DNA from: Lachnospiraceae bacterium
GTDB taxonomy: Bacteria; Bacillota; Clostridia; Lachnospirales; Lachnospiraceae
Direction of reading: 5' to 3'
Assembly (NCBI GenBank): GCA_016288005.1
Contig: JAEEXY010000006.1
Span: forward strand, 1-64,000
DNA length: 64,000 nt
Part shown: in pieces, positions 8,164-17,500 of the stretch
Layout of the letters: the number at the start of each line of letters is the position of its first letter
Numbering within the stretch: position 1 is the first letter of the stretch
Program-made: the position numbers and the translations under genes
The notes under the pieces: model-generated
The model's database searches: none
Told to the model about the DNA's origin: nothing
Seen by the model: only the letters and a program-made list of their open reading frames with translations

Positions 8164-9381
8164 TTATATTAGTTCGTAAAGGATATTTGCGGCGCCGTCG
8201 TAGTCAAAGGAGTTAATATGCTCCAGAGATTTAGTGATCAATGCTCTGAGGTTGGAATTAAGCTGCTGATTGGAAGAGGCCGGAGCATTATCGGTTGGAT
8301 CATCTGATGTAGTTATTAGTGAGAGCGCTGCTTCAAGCTCGCTCTGGGCATTATCAAGGTCGTAGACGCTCAGTGCCTCGGATGCGGCGACAAGTTTATC
8401 TCTGACAGAGTCAGGGATAAAGCTTTTGTCTATGATCAGTTCTTTTCCAGAAGGCGAAGATGTACTGCTAATTGCCTCGGAAGCAGCGTCTGAGGATGTG
8501 GGAGACTCAATGCGATCCTTGAAATAGTCTTTCAGCAGTTCAAGTATCGAGTTAAAGTCTGCCAGGTAATCGTCCAGATTAACGGCTATAAAATCCATGG
8601 CGCCATCCCTGTCGGCAGACGAAAATACTCTGCCGCAGGCTTCGAATTCGGTTGTTTCGGGTATGCCGTCAGGGCCGCAGGCTTTGGATTCGGTTGCCAC
8701 GGTTTCTTTTGCAGCATCTTTACGGCCGGGGGCAGCGTCGTCAGCGGCCTCGATCGCGCGGCAGGCGTATTCAAACTGCTTTGAACGGTCACCGAAGGCT
8801 TTTAGGCCTACAATGTAAGACGCACTTTTGAGGCCGTGAACCTCGATTCTCAGGCGCTTATAATCCTTTGTTTCATATGCGTTTTTAATGACATCGGATT
8901 TACCTTCGCCGTCCCTGTAATATGTGAGCAGGATACTGTCAAGTGTGTCTCTGTTATTTCCGAGGTTTTCAAGAGCTTCATCGAGTTCAAACAGACCACT
9001 TTCAGAGAGCATATCCCCGTTATCTTTTGCCTTGCCTTTTCCTGTTTCCTTTTCCTTTGCTGTTTCATCATCTTGCCAGCGGGAGATTATCACACGGCCT
9101 TCATCGGCCGTGAATGCTGAAAAACTGACCTTCGCGAATGAACAGAGCGCGGTCTCGCCGACATATGTTTCTGAGCCGGTAAGCTCTGAATTTAGCGGAC
9201 ATTCCGAGCAGATGTTTTTTCTGCCGCATAGGGCTGTGAGCAGTGTGCCGGCATTTCCTGACGCGGTCGACAGATCCTCGCCTTTTTTGTTCATGTACAA
9301 TATTTCAAAGTCCGTGTCCGAAAGGACATAGACTGCGCATTTTTCGTTGTCGAGTTGTTCGTACAGTTCATATAAACGCAT
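8164..9381 (-). CDS. HPt (histidine phosphotransfer) domain protein with PAS-like N-terminus
   Basis: The ATG at 9381 is preferred: it is preceded by GGGAG, and the 32 extra residues of the longer frame look non-protein-like. The first 110 residues resemble a PAS-type sensor with a Cys cluster (GRKNICSECPL). A linker with charged repeats follows (about 115-130). The HPt domain (about 135-220) contains the phospho-acceptor pattern VHGLKSAS, where the His accepts phosphate from a receiver domain. The C-terminal 180 residues are acidic, Ser/Ala-rich and helical with no recognised domain. It lies alone on the minus strand. A hybrid kinase at 61430-63355 is the only kinase in the window; a partnership is speculation. 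Confidence 0.75.
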   Translation of the reverse strand: MRLYELYEQLDNEKCAVYVLSDTDFEILYMNKKGEDLSTASGNAGTLLTALCGRKNICSECPLNSELTGSETYVGETALCSFAKVSFSAFTADEGRVIISRWQDDETAKEKETGKGKAKDNGDMLSESGLFELDEALENLGNNRDTLDSILLTYYRDGEGKSDVIKNAYETKDYKRLRIEVHGLKSASYIVGLKAFGDRSKQFEYACRAIEAADDAAPGRKDAAKETVATESKACGPDGIPETTEFEACGRVFSSADRDGAMDFIAVNLDDYLADFNSILELLKDYFKDRIESPTSSDAASEAISSTSSPSGKELIIDKSFIPDSVRDKLVAASEALSVYDLDNAQSELEAALSLITTSDDPTDNAPASSNQQLNSNLRALITKSLEHINSFDYDGAANILYELI

Positions 9382-9531
9382 GGTTTTCTCCCGTTTTACC
9401 GCACTGTTTGCCGCGCGGTTATTAGGTAAATGCTGTTCAGCATACATAAAGTATATAATAAAAAACGTCCTTTTCAAATATCACTTTTAGTGATAAAATA
9501 AATGAAAGATACGAGAATCGGAGGATTTGAA

Positions 9532-9885
9532 ATGAAAGAAGAATATAATATCAACGATGCCGGCGACATCAAGATCTCAGATGATGTTGTCGCTTCGATC
9601 GCCGGACTTGCCACTTCGGAAGTAGAGGGAGTTACCTCGATCGCCGGCCATATAACCAGCGAGATCGTCGGAAAGTTCGGGGTCAAGAACCTCTCGAAGG
9701 GTATCAAGCTTTCGATAGATAACGGTACCGTTTCGATCGACCTCTATATCAATATCCGCTACGGATACAGCATCCCGAAGATCACGGCACAGATCCGGGA
9801 TAAGGTTAAGAGCGCCATCGAGAGCATGACCGGACTTAAGACATCCGACATTACGATCCATATTGTTGACATTGAGGTTAAATAA
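9532..9885 (+). CDS. Asp23/Gls24 family envelope stress protein
   Basis: The ATG at 9532 is chosen because GGAGG (9520-9524) lies 7 bases upstream; the ATG at 9502 has no ribosome site. The 117-residue product matches the Asp23 family: GDIKISDDVVASIAGLAT near the start, EGVTSIAG, then an alternating beta/alpha pattern ending in VNIHI-like VDI. YqhY-type members of this family sit next to nusB in Firmicutes and are linked to lipid metabolism; the position directly before nusB fits that subgroup. Confidence 0.88.
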   Translation: MKEEYNINDAGDIKISDDVVASIAGLATSEVEGVTSIAGHITSEIVGKFGVKNLSKGIKLSIDNGTVSIDLYINIRYGYSIPKITAQIRDKVKSAIESMTGLKTSDITIHIVDIEVK

Positions 9886-9902
9886 GGCAGCAAGGAGAGT
9901 CT

Positions 9903-10361
9903 ATGAGCACATTGACAAGAAGAAATATCCGTGAGCACCTGATCAAACTCTTATATATCAGGGATTTCCATGAAGCGGAGGAACTCGAAGAGCAGGAGAA
10001 CCTTTATTTTTCACTTTTTACAAAGCTGGAGCACCCGACGGAGGACATCGTTCCTGTCGGCAAGGACCTGCCCGAGGTTTCCGACGCGGACCTTCAGTAT
10101 ATCAAGGAGCGCTATGACTCCATTATCTCTAAGTTAGGCGAGATAGATCATATACTTGAAGTGGCCATGAGCGGATGGACCATTAACAGAGTCAGCAAGC
10201 TGGAGCTTGCCATACTTCGCGTAGCCGTTTTCGAGATGAAGTTCGACGATGATACGCCGCCCAAGGTAGCTATCGACGAGGCGGTCGAGCTGGCTAAGAT
10301 CTACGGTTCGAAGGACACTTCCTACGGCTTTGTTAACGGTATTCTTGCCAAGATTTTATAA
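9903..10361 (+). CDS. nusB: transcription antitermination factor NusB
   Basis: NusB binds boxA RNA with NusE (S10) and assembles antitermination complexes on rRNA transcripts. The 152-residue, all-helical product starts with the typical RRNIREHLIKLLY and ends with VDEAVELAK-like AIDEAVELAKIYGSKD and a C-terminal FVNGILAKIL. AAGGAGAG precedes the ATG. It lies 17 bases after the Asp23 gene and 2 bases before xseA, so the cluster is probably one transcript. Confidence 0.95.
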   Translation: MSTLTRRNIREHLIKLLYIRDFHEAEELEEQENLYFSLFTKLEHPTEDIVPVGKDLPEVSDADLQYIKERYDSIISKLGEIDHILEVAMSGWTINRVSKLELAILRVAVFEMKFDDDTPPKVAIDEAVELAKIYGSKDTSYGFVNGILAKIL

Positions 10362-10363
10362 CG

Positions 10364-11578
10364 ATGAAGATATATTCGGTCACTGAGATCAATAATTATA
10401 TCAAATTACTGCTGTTGAAGGACAATGTCCTGAGTAGTGTGAAGATAAGCGGTGAGGTTTCAAACTGCAAGTATCACTCCTCAGGGCATATTTACTTTAC
10501 CCTGAAGGACGGCGGCGGGCAGATCGCCTGCGTGATGTTCGCAGGTAAAAGGATTGCCGGGCTCAAATTCAACATGACAGAGGGCATGAGTGTTGTAGTC
10601 ACCGGCCAGATCAGTGTCTACGAGCGCGACGGCAAGTATCAGCTCTATGCCGACCGCATAGAACAGCAGGGCATTGGAGAGCTCTACGAGCGTTTTGAAA
10701 AGCTCAAGGAAAAGCTCCTTAAGGAGGGCCTGTTCGACAACGAACACAAAAAACCTCTCCCGCAGTATATAACCACACTCGGCGTCATCACAGCTCCCGA
10801 CGGTGCCGCCGTTCAGGATATCATCAATATCACACACAGACGCAACCCGCATGTACGGATCATCATCTATCCCGCACGCGTGCAGGGAGCAGGGGCCGCC
10901 AAAACGCTCATCGCAGGCATCAAAGCCATGGAGCGCATAAGCCCCGACGTGATCATCATCGGACGCGGCGGAGGCTCGTTTGAGGACCTGTTCGAGTTTA
11001 ATGATGAGGAACTGGCGCGCGCGATCTACGACTGTTCGATACCCGTTATTTCCGCGGTCGGACACGAGGTTGATTTCTCAATCTGCGATTACGTTTCCGA
11101 CAGACGCGCGCCCACACCCAGCGCAGGCGCGGAGCTGGCGGTTTATGAGTTTGACGGGCTGCTGCAGACACTCGACGGCTACCGTGACGACATGTCTGCC
11201 GTGCTGAAAAACCGCATAGCGGCCGAGCGCTCAAAGTCCGAGCAGTACAGGCTGATGCTCGCAAAACTTTCACCGAAGAGCATCCTGAACAACTATATAT
11301 ATCGTGCGGATAAGCTTCTTGACACTCTCGAACACATAATGCACAACGGACTGGAGAGTTCCCGTCACAGACTGGCGCTTACAGCTACGTCTCTTGAGCA
11401 GCTTTCACCGTTAAAGAGCCTTACGCGCGGTTTCTCGTACACTACCGACGATACGGGACGCAATATCACCTCTGTCGAGGGTGTAAAAGCAGGTGAGAGC
11501 ATAAACGTCAGGGTAATGGACGGTACGATAAAGGCCGGCGTTATCTCAACAGAGCATGTTAAAACAGCCGACGTTTGA
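10364..11578 (+). CDS. xseA: exodeoxyribonuclease VII large subunit
   Basis: Catalytic subunit of exonuclease VII, which degrades single-stranded DNA from both ends. The 404-residue chain has the N-terminal OB fold (YSVTEINNYIK, then VSGEVSN-like ISGEVSNCKYHSSGH), followed by the catalytic region with TSPDGA-like TAPDGAAVQDI, IGRGGGSFEDLFEFNDE and AVGHEVDFSICDYVSDRRAPTP, split across the family motifs. A coiled-coil tail completes it. The gap to nusB is only 2 bases. The small subunit gene follows at 11615. Confidence 0.96.
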   Translation: MKIYSVTEINNYIKLLLLKDNVLSSVKISGEVSNCKYHSSGHIYFTLKDGGGQIACVMFAGKRIAGLKFNMTEGMSVVVTGQISVYERDGKYQLYADRIEQQGIGELYERFEKLKEKLLKEGLFDNEHKKPLPQYITTLGVITAPDGAAVQDIINITHRRNPHVRIIIYPARVQGAGAAKTLIAGIKAMERISPDVIIIGRGGGSFEDLFEFNDEELARAIYDCSIPVISAVGHEVDFSICDYVSDRRAPTPSAGAELAVYEFDGLLQTLDGYRDDMSAVLKNRIAAERSKSEQYRLMLAKLSPKSILNNYIYRADKLLDTLEHIMHNGLESSRHRLALTATSLEQLSPLKSLTRGFSYTTDDTGRNITSVEGVKAGESINVRVMDGTIKAGVISTEHVKTADV

Positions 11579-11614
11579 TCGTTTACAGTATCATGGAGAA
11601 GGAAGACTATAATT

Positions 11615-11836
11615 ATGGCTGAGAAGAAATCAGAAAAAACCGAAGATAAGCTTAAGATCAACGAGATCTTTGATAAACTCGATACAATCGTTAAGGAAAT
11701 GGAGGACCCTAGTCTCCCTCTCGAGGAGTCATTCGAGCATTATACCGAGGGACTGAAACTCCTGAAACAGTGCAGCGAGAGCATCGAAAGCATCGAGAAG
11801 CAGATTGAAGTATTGGATACCGGGATGAACAAGTAA
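11615..11836 (+). CDS. xseB: exodeoxyribonuclease VII small subunit
   Basis: A 73-residue helical protein with the XseB pattern: FDKLDTIVKEMEDPSLPLEES, split around the conserved LE, then YTEGLKLLKQCS. Several copies bind the coiled-coil of XseA. A GAAGGA site precedes the ATG. Its place directly after xseA confirms the call. Confidence 0.94.
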   Translation: MAEKKSEKTEDKLKINEIFDKLDTIVKEMEDPSLPLEESFEHYTEGLKLLKQCSESIESIEKQIEVLDTGMNK

Positions 11837-11892
11837 GTACATGAGGGAATCAGATTCGGTAAAGCCGAATCTAAATAGGAGGCTGATAATAA

Positions 11893-12825
11893 ATGATCGA
11901 TCTTAACGCAAAAGCCAGTCAGATCAATAACATTCTTCAGGATTATCTTCCCGAAGAGACCAAGGAGTTCGGCGATATCACCGAAGCCATGAGCTACAGC
12001 GTATTGGCGGGCGGAAAGCGTCTGCGCGCGATCATGCTCATCGAGAGCTTCAGGCTGTTCAACAACGATTCCGACATGGAAAAGATGCTCGTGCATCCTT
12101 TTGCCGCCGCAGTCGAGTTTATTCATGCCTATTCGCTCGTGCATGACGATCTGCCCTCGATGGACAACGATATGTACCGCCGCGGCATCCTCACGACACA
12201 CGCAAAGTACGGACACGCGATGGGGGTTCTTACGGGCGACGCGCTGCTCAACTACGCGTTTGAAACCGTTACAGCCACGTTAAAGAGCCTGGAGAAGCTC
12301 AGGGGAGAGGTAGTGCCCGAGCTGTATGCCCGCGTATCCAATGCCGCGCATATCCTCTTTACCAAGGCCGGCTATTCGGGTATGATCGGCGGACAGGTCC
12401 TCGACGTTTATTTCCCCAACGATCCCAACGCCGATAAGGGCCTGCTCAAGCTCAGACTTCTTAAGATGTACGAGCTCAAGACCTCCAATCTTTTCAGGGC
12501 AGCGCTCTGCGCCGGAGCCGCTCTGGCGGGCGCTTCCGAGGCCGACATCAAAAAGCTCGATTCATTCGGATATAATTTGGGGCTTGCATTTCAGATAGAT
12601 GACGATATACTTGATGAGACCGCTACTTTTGAGCAGCTCGGCAAGGATATCGGGAGCGACAAAAAGAATAACAAGCTCACCATCTGCACGCTGCTCGGCA
12701 TAGATGCCGCAAAGGACCTCTCGAGAGAGAAGCTCGAGCTCGCAGGTACGACGCTCGAATCCCTCCCCGGCAACAAGGAGTTCTTCAACGATCTTATCGA
12801 GTATCTGAGCGGCCGCAAAAAATAA
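11893..12825 (+). CDS. ispA: polyprenyl (farnesyl/geranyl) diphosphate synthase
   Basis: Condenses isopentenyl diphosphate with allylic diphosphates. The 310-residue chain carries the first Asp-rich motif DDLPSMDND (with HDD before it) and the second, DDILDETATFEQLGKD. GGKRLRA near residue 39 is the family GGKR box. TAGGAGG lies upstream. It precedes dxs, which makes the first MEP-pathway intermediate, so the two supply isoprenoid precursors for undecaprenyl phosphate and quinone-like products. The exact chain length made cannot be read with certainty; farnesyl diphosphate is the usual product in this gene context. Confidence 0.92.
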   Translation: MIDLNAKASQINNILQDYLPEETKEFGDITEAMSYSVLAGGKRLRAIMLIESFRLFNNDSDMEKMLVHPFAAAVEFIHAYSLVHDDLPSMDNDMYRRGILTTHAKYGHAMGVLTGDALLNYAFETVTATLKSLEKLRGEVVPELYARVSNAAHILFTKAGYSGMIGGQVLDVYFPNDPNADKGLLKLRLLKMYELKTSNLFRAALCAGAALAGASEADIKKLDSFGYNLGLAFQIDDDILDETATFEQLGKDIGSDKKNNKLTICTLLGIDAAKDLSREKLELAGTTLESLPGNKEFFNDLIEYLSGRKK

Positions 12826-12843
12826 GCATTTTCGGTGTGAATT

Positions 12844-14733
12844 ATGAGTTTACTTGAAACGATAAACAGTCCGAACGATATCAAGAAGATCGATCCGCAG
12901 GACTACAGAAAGCTGGCTAAGGAGATACGCACATTTCTGGTACAGAAGGTCAGCAAAACAGGCGGACACTTGGCGTCAAACCTCGGTGTCGTTGAGCTTA
13001 CGATGGCTCTTCACCTGTTCCTCAACCTGCCTGAAGATAAGCTTGTATGGGATGTCGGACATCAGGCATATACGCATAAACTGCTGACCGGCAGGCGTCA
13101 GGATTTCGATTCGCTGCGTCAGTATGAGGGCATCAGCGGCTTCCCGAAGACCAGTGAGAGCGACTGCGATTCCTTTAACACGGGACACAGCTCCACCTCT
13201 ATATCGGTAGCCGACGGCATAGCCCGCGCGCGTGACTTAATGCATGAAAAATATAAGGTTGTCGCGGTCATCGGCGACGGCGCGCTCTCGGGCGGTATGG
13301 CTTACGAAGCACTGAACAACGCCGGCAGGATCAAATCAAACATGATGATCGTGCTCAACGACAACAATATGTCGATATCGGAGAATGTCGGCGGTATGGC
13401 CAGCTACCTCGGCCGCATCAGGACCAGTACCCGTTATACGGTACTCAAGACCAGAGTCGAGACCTTTTTAAACCGCATACCGGTCATCGGCCCCAAGATA
13501 GTCAGCGCAGTCAAGAAATCCAAGAATTCGATCAAATCGCTGGTGGTTCCCGGCATGTTCTTTGAGAACATGGGAGTGACTTACATAGGCCCGATCGACG
13601 GTCACAATATCGACCTGATGCTGAGCACGTTCAAGAGCTCGGCAGAGCTGGCCGGTCCCGTGCTCATACATGTTATCACGCAGAAGGGCAAGGGTTACAA
13701 ATACGCTGAGAACAATCCTTCGGCCTATCACGGAGTCGGACCTTTCGACTGCTCGACGGGCCGCAGCACTTCGGTAAAGAACGGCCGGACATACACCGAA
13801 GTATTTTCATCAAAGATCTGTCAGCTCGGGCGCAAAAACAGGAATATCGTTACGGTTACGGCCGCGATGGCAGACGGTACGGGGCTTTCGGCTTTCCGTA
13901 AGCATTTCCCCGAGAGGTTCTTCGATGTCGGTATTGCAGAAGAGCACGCGGTAACCTTTGCGGCAGGCATGGCTTCGCGCGGACTGCATCCTGTAGTCGC
14001 TATATATTCGACCTTCCTGCAGAGGGCATACGATCAGATAATCCACGATGTGGCGCTCGGCGCGCTGCCCGTTACTTTTGCGATAGACCGCGCAGGCATC
14101 GTCGGAAACGACGGAGAGACGCATCAGGGCATATTCGACCTTTCGTTTCTTTCACATGTTCCGGGACTGCTCGTTATGGCTCCCAAGAACGCGCAGGAGC
14201 TCGAAGACATGCTCGAATTCGCATGTTCTTATAACGGCCCCAGCGCTATCAGGTACCCGAGAGGCAAAGCCACCGAGAAGCTTTCCGATTTCAGGGCGCC
14301 CATTGTTAAGGGTAAGTCCGAGATCGTAAGACGCGGCAAGGACGCAGCTCTGTTCGGAGTCGGCCGTATGGTAAAGGTTCTCGACGAGATAGCGGAAGAG
14401 CTTTCCGCCGAGTGCGGATACAGCTTTACGGTTGTCAATGCCCGCTTTGTGAGCCCCATCGATTATGACGTGATCGATGAAATATCGCGAGAATGCGACA
14501 TCATCTTTACATGCGAGGAGAATGTCGAGCGCGGCGGTTACGGCGAGGCAGTGGCGATGCATCTGCTGAAGTCCGGCTACAGAGGCCGTTTCACCGATCT
14601 GGCGCTTCCTGACCAGTATATCGTTCAGGGTACGCCCAACCAGCTTCGCGACTCTCTGGAGTTCGATCCCGTAAGCCTTAAGAACAGAATTAAAAAAACA
14701 GTTGACGAACACAAAAATTATGATATAATTTAA
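12844..14733 (+). CDS. dxs: 1-deoxy-D-xylulose-5-phosphate synthase
   Basis: A thiamine-diphosphate enzyme that joins pyruvate and glyceraldehyde-3-phosphate, the first step of the MEP isoprenoid pathway. The 629-residue length is typical. Visible signatures are GGHLASNLGVVELT, the ThDP-binding GDGALSGGMAYEALNNAG, HQGIFDLSFLSHVPG and DIGIAEQHAV-like DVGIAEEHAVTFAAG. It starts 18 bases after ispA with only a weak ribosome site, so it is probably translationally linked. Confidence 0.96.
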   Translation: MSLLETINSPNDIKKIDPQDYRKLAKEIRTFLVQKVSKTGGHLASNLGVVELTMALHLFLNLPEDKLVWDVGHQAYTHKLLTGRRQDFDSLRQYEGISGFPKTSESDCDSFNTGHSSTSISVADGIARARDLMHEKYKVVAVIGDGALSGGMAYEALNNAGRIKSNMMIVLNDNNMSISENVGGMASYLGRIRTSTRYTVLKTRVETFLNRIPVIGPKIVSAVKKSKNSIKSLVVPGMFFENMGVTYIGPIDGHNIDLMLSTFKSSAELAGPVLIHVITQKGKGYKYAENNPSAYHGVGPFDCSTGRSTSVKNGRTYTEVFSSKICQLGRKNRNIVTVTAAMADGTGLSAFRKHFPERFFDVGIAEEHAVTFAAGMASRGLHPVVAIYSTFLQRAYDQIIHDVALGALPVTFAIDRAGIVGNDGETHQGIFDLSFLSHVPGLLVMAPKNAQELEDMLEFACSYNGPSAIRYPRGKATEKLSDFRAPIVKGKSEIVRRGKDAALFGVGRMVKVLDEIAEELSAECGYSFTVVNARFVSPIDYDVIDEISRECDIIFTCEENVERGGYGEAVAMHLLKSGYRGRFTDLALPDQYIVQGTPNQLRDSLEFDPVSLKNRIKKTVDEHKNYDII

Positions 14734-14803
14734 CTCGTGCATGCAGGCATAAACCCTTAGATTCGGCACAATTCACAACTGGAGGGAGGTTTGGTGTGAG
14801 GCT

Positions 14804-14977
14804 ATGTCGAACGTTATTGTAAAAGAAAACGAGACCTTAGACAGTGCTCTTCGCAGATTTAAGAGAAATTGCGCGAAGGCTGGTATCCAGCAGGAGATCC
14901 GCAAGAGAGAGCATTATGAGAAGCCCAGTGTTAGACGTAAGAAGAAGTCTGAGGCTGCTCGCAAGAGAAAGTATTGA
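14804..14977 (+). CDS. rpsU: 30S ribosomal protein S21
   Basis: A 57-codon gene found by translating the gap after dxs. The product begins [20 protein letters not shown] and ends in a basic [14 protein letters not shown] tail, which is S21. S21 sits on the 30S platform near the anti-Shine-Dalgarno region and aids initiation. A GGAGGGAGG site is just upstream and a strong terminator follows. Confidence 0.96.
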   Translation: MSNVIVKENETLDSALRRFKRNCAKAGIQQEIRKREHYEKPSVRRKKKSEAARKRKY

Positions 14978-14997
14978 TTTTTGAGTCAAACGATATC

Positions 14998-15026
14998 AAA
15001 GCCCCTGTTTTTCAGGGGCTTTTTTA
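14998..15026 (+). terminator. rpsU terminator
   Basis: Stem AAAGCCCCTG (14998-15007) pairs with 15013-15022 and runs into six T. Confidence 0.9.
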
Positions 15027-15135
15027 TTTGTAAAATTCAACTTTTTTTTAATCGTTATGTTGTGTTTACCTCAAATATGGTATAATTAAACGGAACGTTT
15101 ATGCGTTTAGTTAATTTTTCATGGAGAAATACCGT

Positions 15136-16137
15136 ATGGCTTTAAACGAATTTGTCATTTCAATTCCCAAAGAGCATATTTCCAATATATTCGGTGAGTT
15201 TGACAACAACATCAAAAAGATAGAACGGACGCTCGGCATATCGCTTATCGCGCGCGACGGTGAGCTCAAGGTCATCGGAGAGTTGCTCAATGCCGACAGG
15301 GCTGTGCGCGTTATCGAGCAGCTGGTAGGGCTCGCCAAAAACGGAAATATCATCAACGAACAGAACGTAAATTACGCACTGTCGCTCGTCATGGACGACA
15401 ATGAGAGCGCTCTTGCCGAGATCGATCATGACTTGATCGGTTTCACTCTGGCCGGTAAGCCCATCAAACCCAAGACCATCGGCCAGAAAAAGTACATCGA
15501 TCTGATCCGTAAGAACATGATCGTGTTCGGCCTCGGCCCCGCAGGTACCGGAAAGACATATCTGGCGATGGCGATGGCGATCAGCGCATTCAAAAATAAC
15601 GAAGTAAACCGCATCATACTCACCAGACCGGCGATCGAAGCGGGAGAGAAGCTCGGTTTCCTGCCCGGAGACCTGCAGAGCAAGATCGACCCTTACCTTC
15701 GTCCGCTTTATGACGCTCTTTACCAGATCATGGGCGCCGAGAGCTTTCAGAAGAATCTCGAAAAGGGCCTGATAGAGGTCGCGCCTCTGGCTTACATGCG
15801 AGGCAGGACGCTCGACAACGCGTTCATAATCCTCGATGAGGCGCAGAACACCACTCCCGCCCAGATGAAGATGTTCCTGACCCGAATAGGTTTCGGCTCA
15901 AAGGCCATCATCACCGGCGATCCCACACAGAAGGATCTGCCGCAGGGCACGGTTTCGGGCCTCGATATAGCGATCAAAGTACTGAAGGACATCGAAGACA
16001 TCGGCTACGCGACACTTACCTCGCACGATGTCGTAAGGCATCCTCTCGTACAGAAGATCGTAGACGCCTATGAGCGTTTCGAAAGAAAAAATACTAACAC
16101 ACGGAGTAATCACGGACATGAGCACAGAAAACAGTAA
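15136..16137 (+). CDS. PhoH family ATPase (PhoH-like)
   Basis: A 333-residue cytoplasmic P-loop ATPase. The ATG at 15136 is preferred because GGAG (15123-15126) lies 9 bases upstream; an in-frame ATG at 15121 has none. N-terminal KH-like domain (about 1-95), then Walker A GLGPAGTGKTYLA and Walker B FIILDEAQNTTP with the sensor motif GDPTQKDLP. PhoH2-like members have been connected with RNA metabolism. The order phoH - HD membrane protein - ybeY is the classical Firmicutes block, which supports an RNA-related role. Confidence 0.93.
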   Translation: MALNEFVISIPKEHISNIFGEFDNNIKKIERTLGISLIARDGELKVIGELLNADRAVRVIEQLVGLAKNGNIINEQNVNYALSLVMDDNESALAEIDHDLIGFTLAGKPIKPKTIGQKKYIDLIRKNMIVFGLGPAGTGKTYLAMAMAISAFKNNEVNRIILTRPAIEAGEKLGFLPGDLQSKIDPYLRPLYDALYQIMGAESFQKNLEKGLIEVAPLAYMRGRTLDNAFIILDEAQNTTPAQMKMFLTRIGFGSKAIITGDPTQKDLPQGTVSGLDIAIKVLKDIEDIGYATLTSHDVVRHPLVQKIVDAYERFERKNTNTRSNHGHEHRKQ

Positions 16138-17500
16138 CGCAAAAGCCGGAAAGACAAAGATCGTTTCCGTAGTGACTCCGATCCTTAGCGTTGCGGCGCT
16201 GTTCCTCGGGATGTTCATCGCGAAAGCCTCTTATAAGGGCTTCTGGGGCGCCGCCGCTTTTGTTCTTTGTTTTGCCTTTGTATACGCTTTTTATACCGAA
16301 ACATACAGGTCCGATATCGTAAATGACATACCGCGTGCCGTGCTTGCGGCTGCAGTACCCGCGGTTTGTTTCTTTGCTGTCTGGCTGTCTTACGAGGCTC
16401 TGGTATCGGCACTTTTGCTGGCCGGAGTCACGATGCTGGCCGTATATGCCGACCTTTCACTTTCGATGTTCGTACTGGCCGCTGTATCCGGTTTCTGCGC
16501 GCTCTTTACGCCCGACAGGCTTTCGGGTATAGCGGTTCTGCTGGTTCTGATCCTGCTCATCTGCATTTTGTCGGAAAAGCTTAAGGACATCGCGACACTG
16601 ATATTCGCCTCGGTCATCTGCATCCTGTTCTTCGCGATACTTACGATCGCGGCGCACGGATTTGTGCTGTATGACGCATTCGGCATGAATGAGATCGTGG
16701 TCATCGTTATCTCAACGATGATACTTACCTGTATTTATTTCCTGCGTGTTCTCGGCACTGAGGAGACTGATCTGCCCGCTCGCTCCGAGACCGCGAAGGC
16801 TCCCACAGAACACGACAACAAAAAGCTTAAACGCGAGCTCGACTCCAAGAATAAGCTTAACGAAAAGCTCATCGCTTCAAGTAAGGAGACTCAGGACACC
16901 ATCGACCGGATGAAGCAGGAGTACATCGAGCTCGAATCAAAGAACAACGAGCTCAAAGAAAAGATCAATGGGCTCATGCATCGCACCGTTTCCGTTGAGG
17001 ACGCCGTTTCTCCCGATTTCAGGTACCTTAAGGATCTTGCCCGCAATTCAAAGCTCTATAGGCACTGCATGCAGATCGCGAAGATCAGTTCCGACGCGTC
17101 GGAGCTCATCGGGTGCGACCCCGGCATGGGCTATGCGATAGGGTTGTATCATGAGGCGCCGAAGCTTCTCGGTGAGGATTACGCCGCCAGGCTCAAGGAC
17201 GATTACAGGCTTCCCGAGTATCTGATCCGTCAGATCGTCCAGATAAAGGACAAGAACAACTCCCTGCCGATCATCCGCGAGGCCGGTATCGTGCTGCTGT
17301 GCGATGATATCATCAACACTGCCAATTATCTCAGCAAAAACAACAACGAATCCGTTCCGATGGAGAGGATTGTATCTAACGCTATCAAGGTCCGCAAGGA
17401 ACAGAATGTGCTGAGGCTGTCGGGCTTCTCGAACGAGGAGATCCAGCTGCTCAAACTATATTTCATCGACAAAGGGGGATCCTATGACTCTCTTGACTGA
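16118..17500 (+). CDS. membrane protein with degenerate HD domain (PgpH/YqfF position)
   Basis: It sits exactly where the c-di-AMP phosphodiesterase PgpH (YqfF) lies in Firmicutes, between phoH and ybeY, and overlaps phoH by 20 bases if it starts at 16118 (GGAG at 16103-16106). It has 460 residues against about 700 for PgpH: the large extracellular domain is absent. About eight hydrophobic segments (residues 15-215) are followed by a coiled coil (about 230-305) and an HD-like domain. The metal-binding HD pair reads HE (YHEAPK, codons at 17147-17164), and the usual GK after it is PK. The enzyme is therefore probably inactive, a sensor or scaffold; this is inference. Confidence 0.7.
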   Translation: MSTENSNAKAGKTKIVSVVTPILSVAALFLGMFIAKASYKGFWGAAAFVLCFAFVYAFYTETYRSDIVNDIPRAVLAAAVPAVCFFAVWLSYEALVSALLLAGVTMLAVYADLSLSMFVLAAVSGFCALFTPDRLSGIAVLLVLILLICILSEKLKDIATLIFASVICILFFAILTIAAHGFVLYDAFGMNEIVVIVISTMILTCIYFLRVLGTEETDLPARSETAKAPTEHDNKKLKRELDSKNKLNEKLIASSKETQDTIDRMKQEYIELESKNNELKEKINGLMHRTVSVEDAVSPDFRYLKDLARNSKLYRHCMQIAKISSDASELIGCDPGMGYAIGLYHEAPKLLGEDYAARLKDDYRLPEYLIRQIVQIKDKNNSLPIIREAGIVLLCDDIINTANYLSKNNNESVPMERIVSNAIKVRKEQNVLRLSGFSNEEIQLLKLYFIDKGGSYDSLD

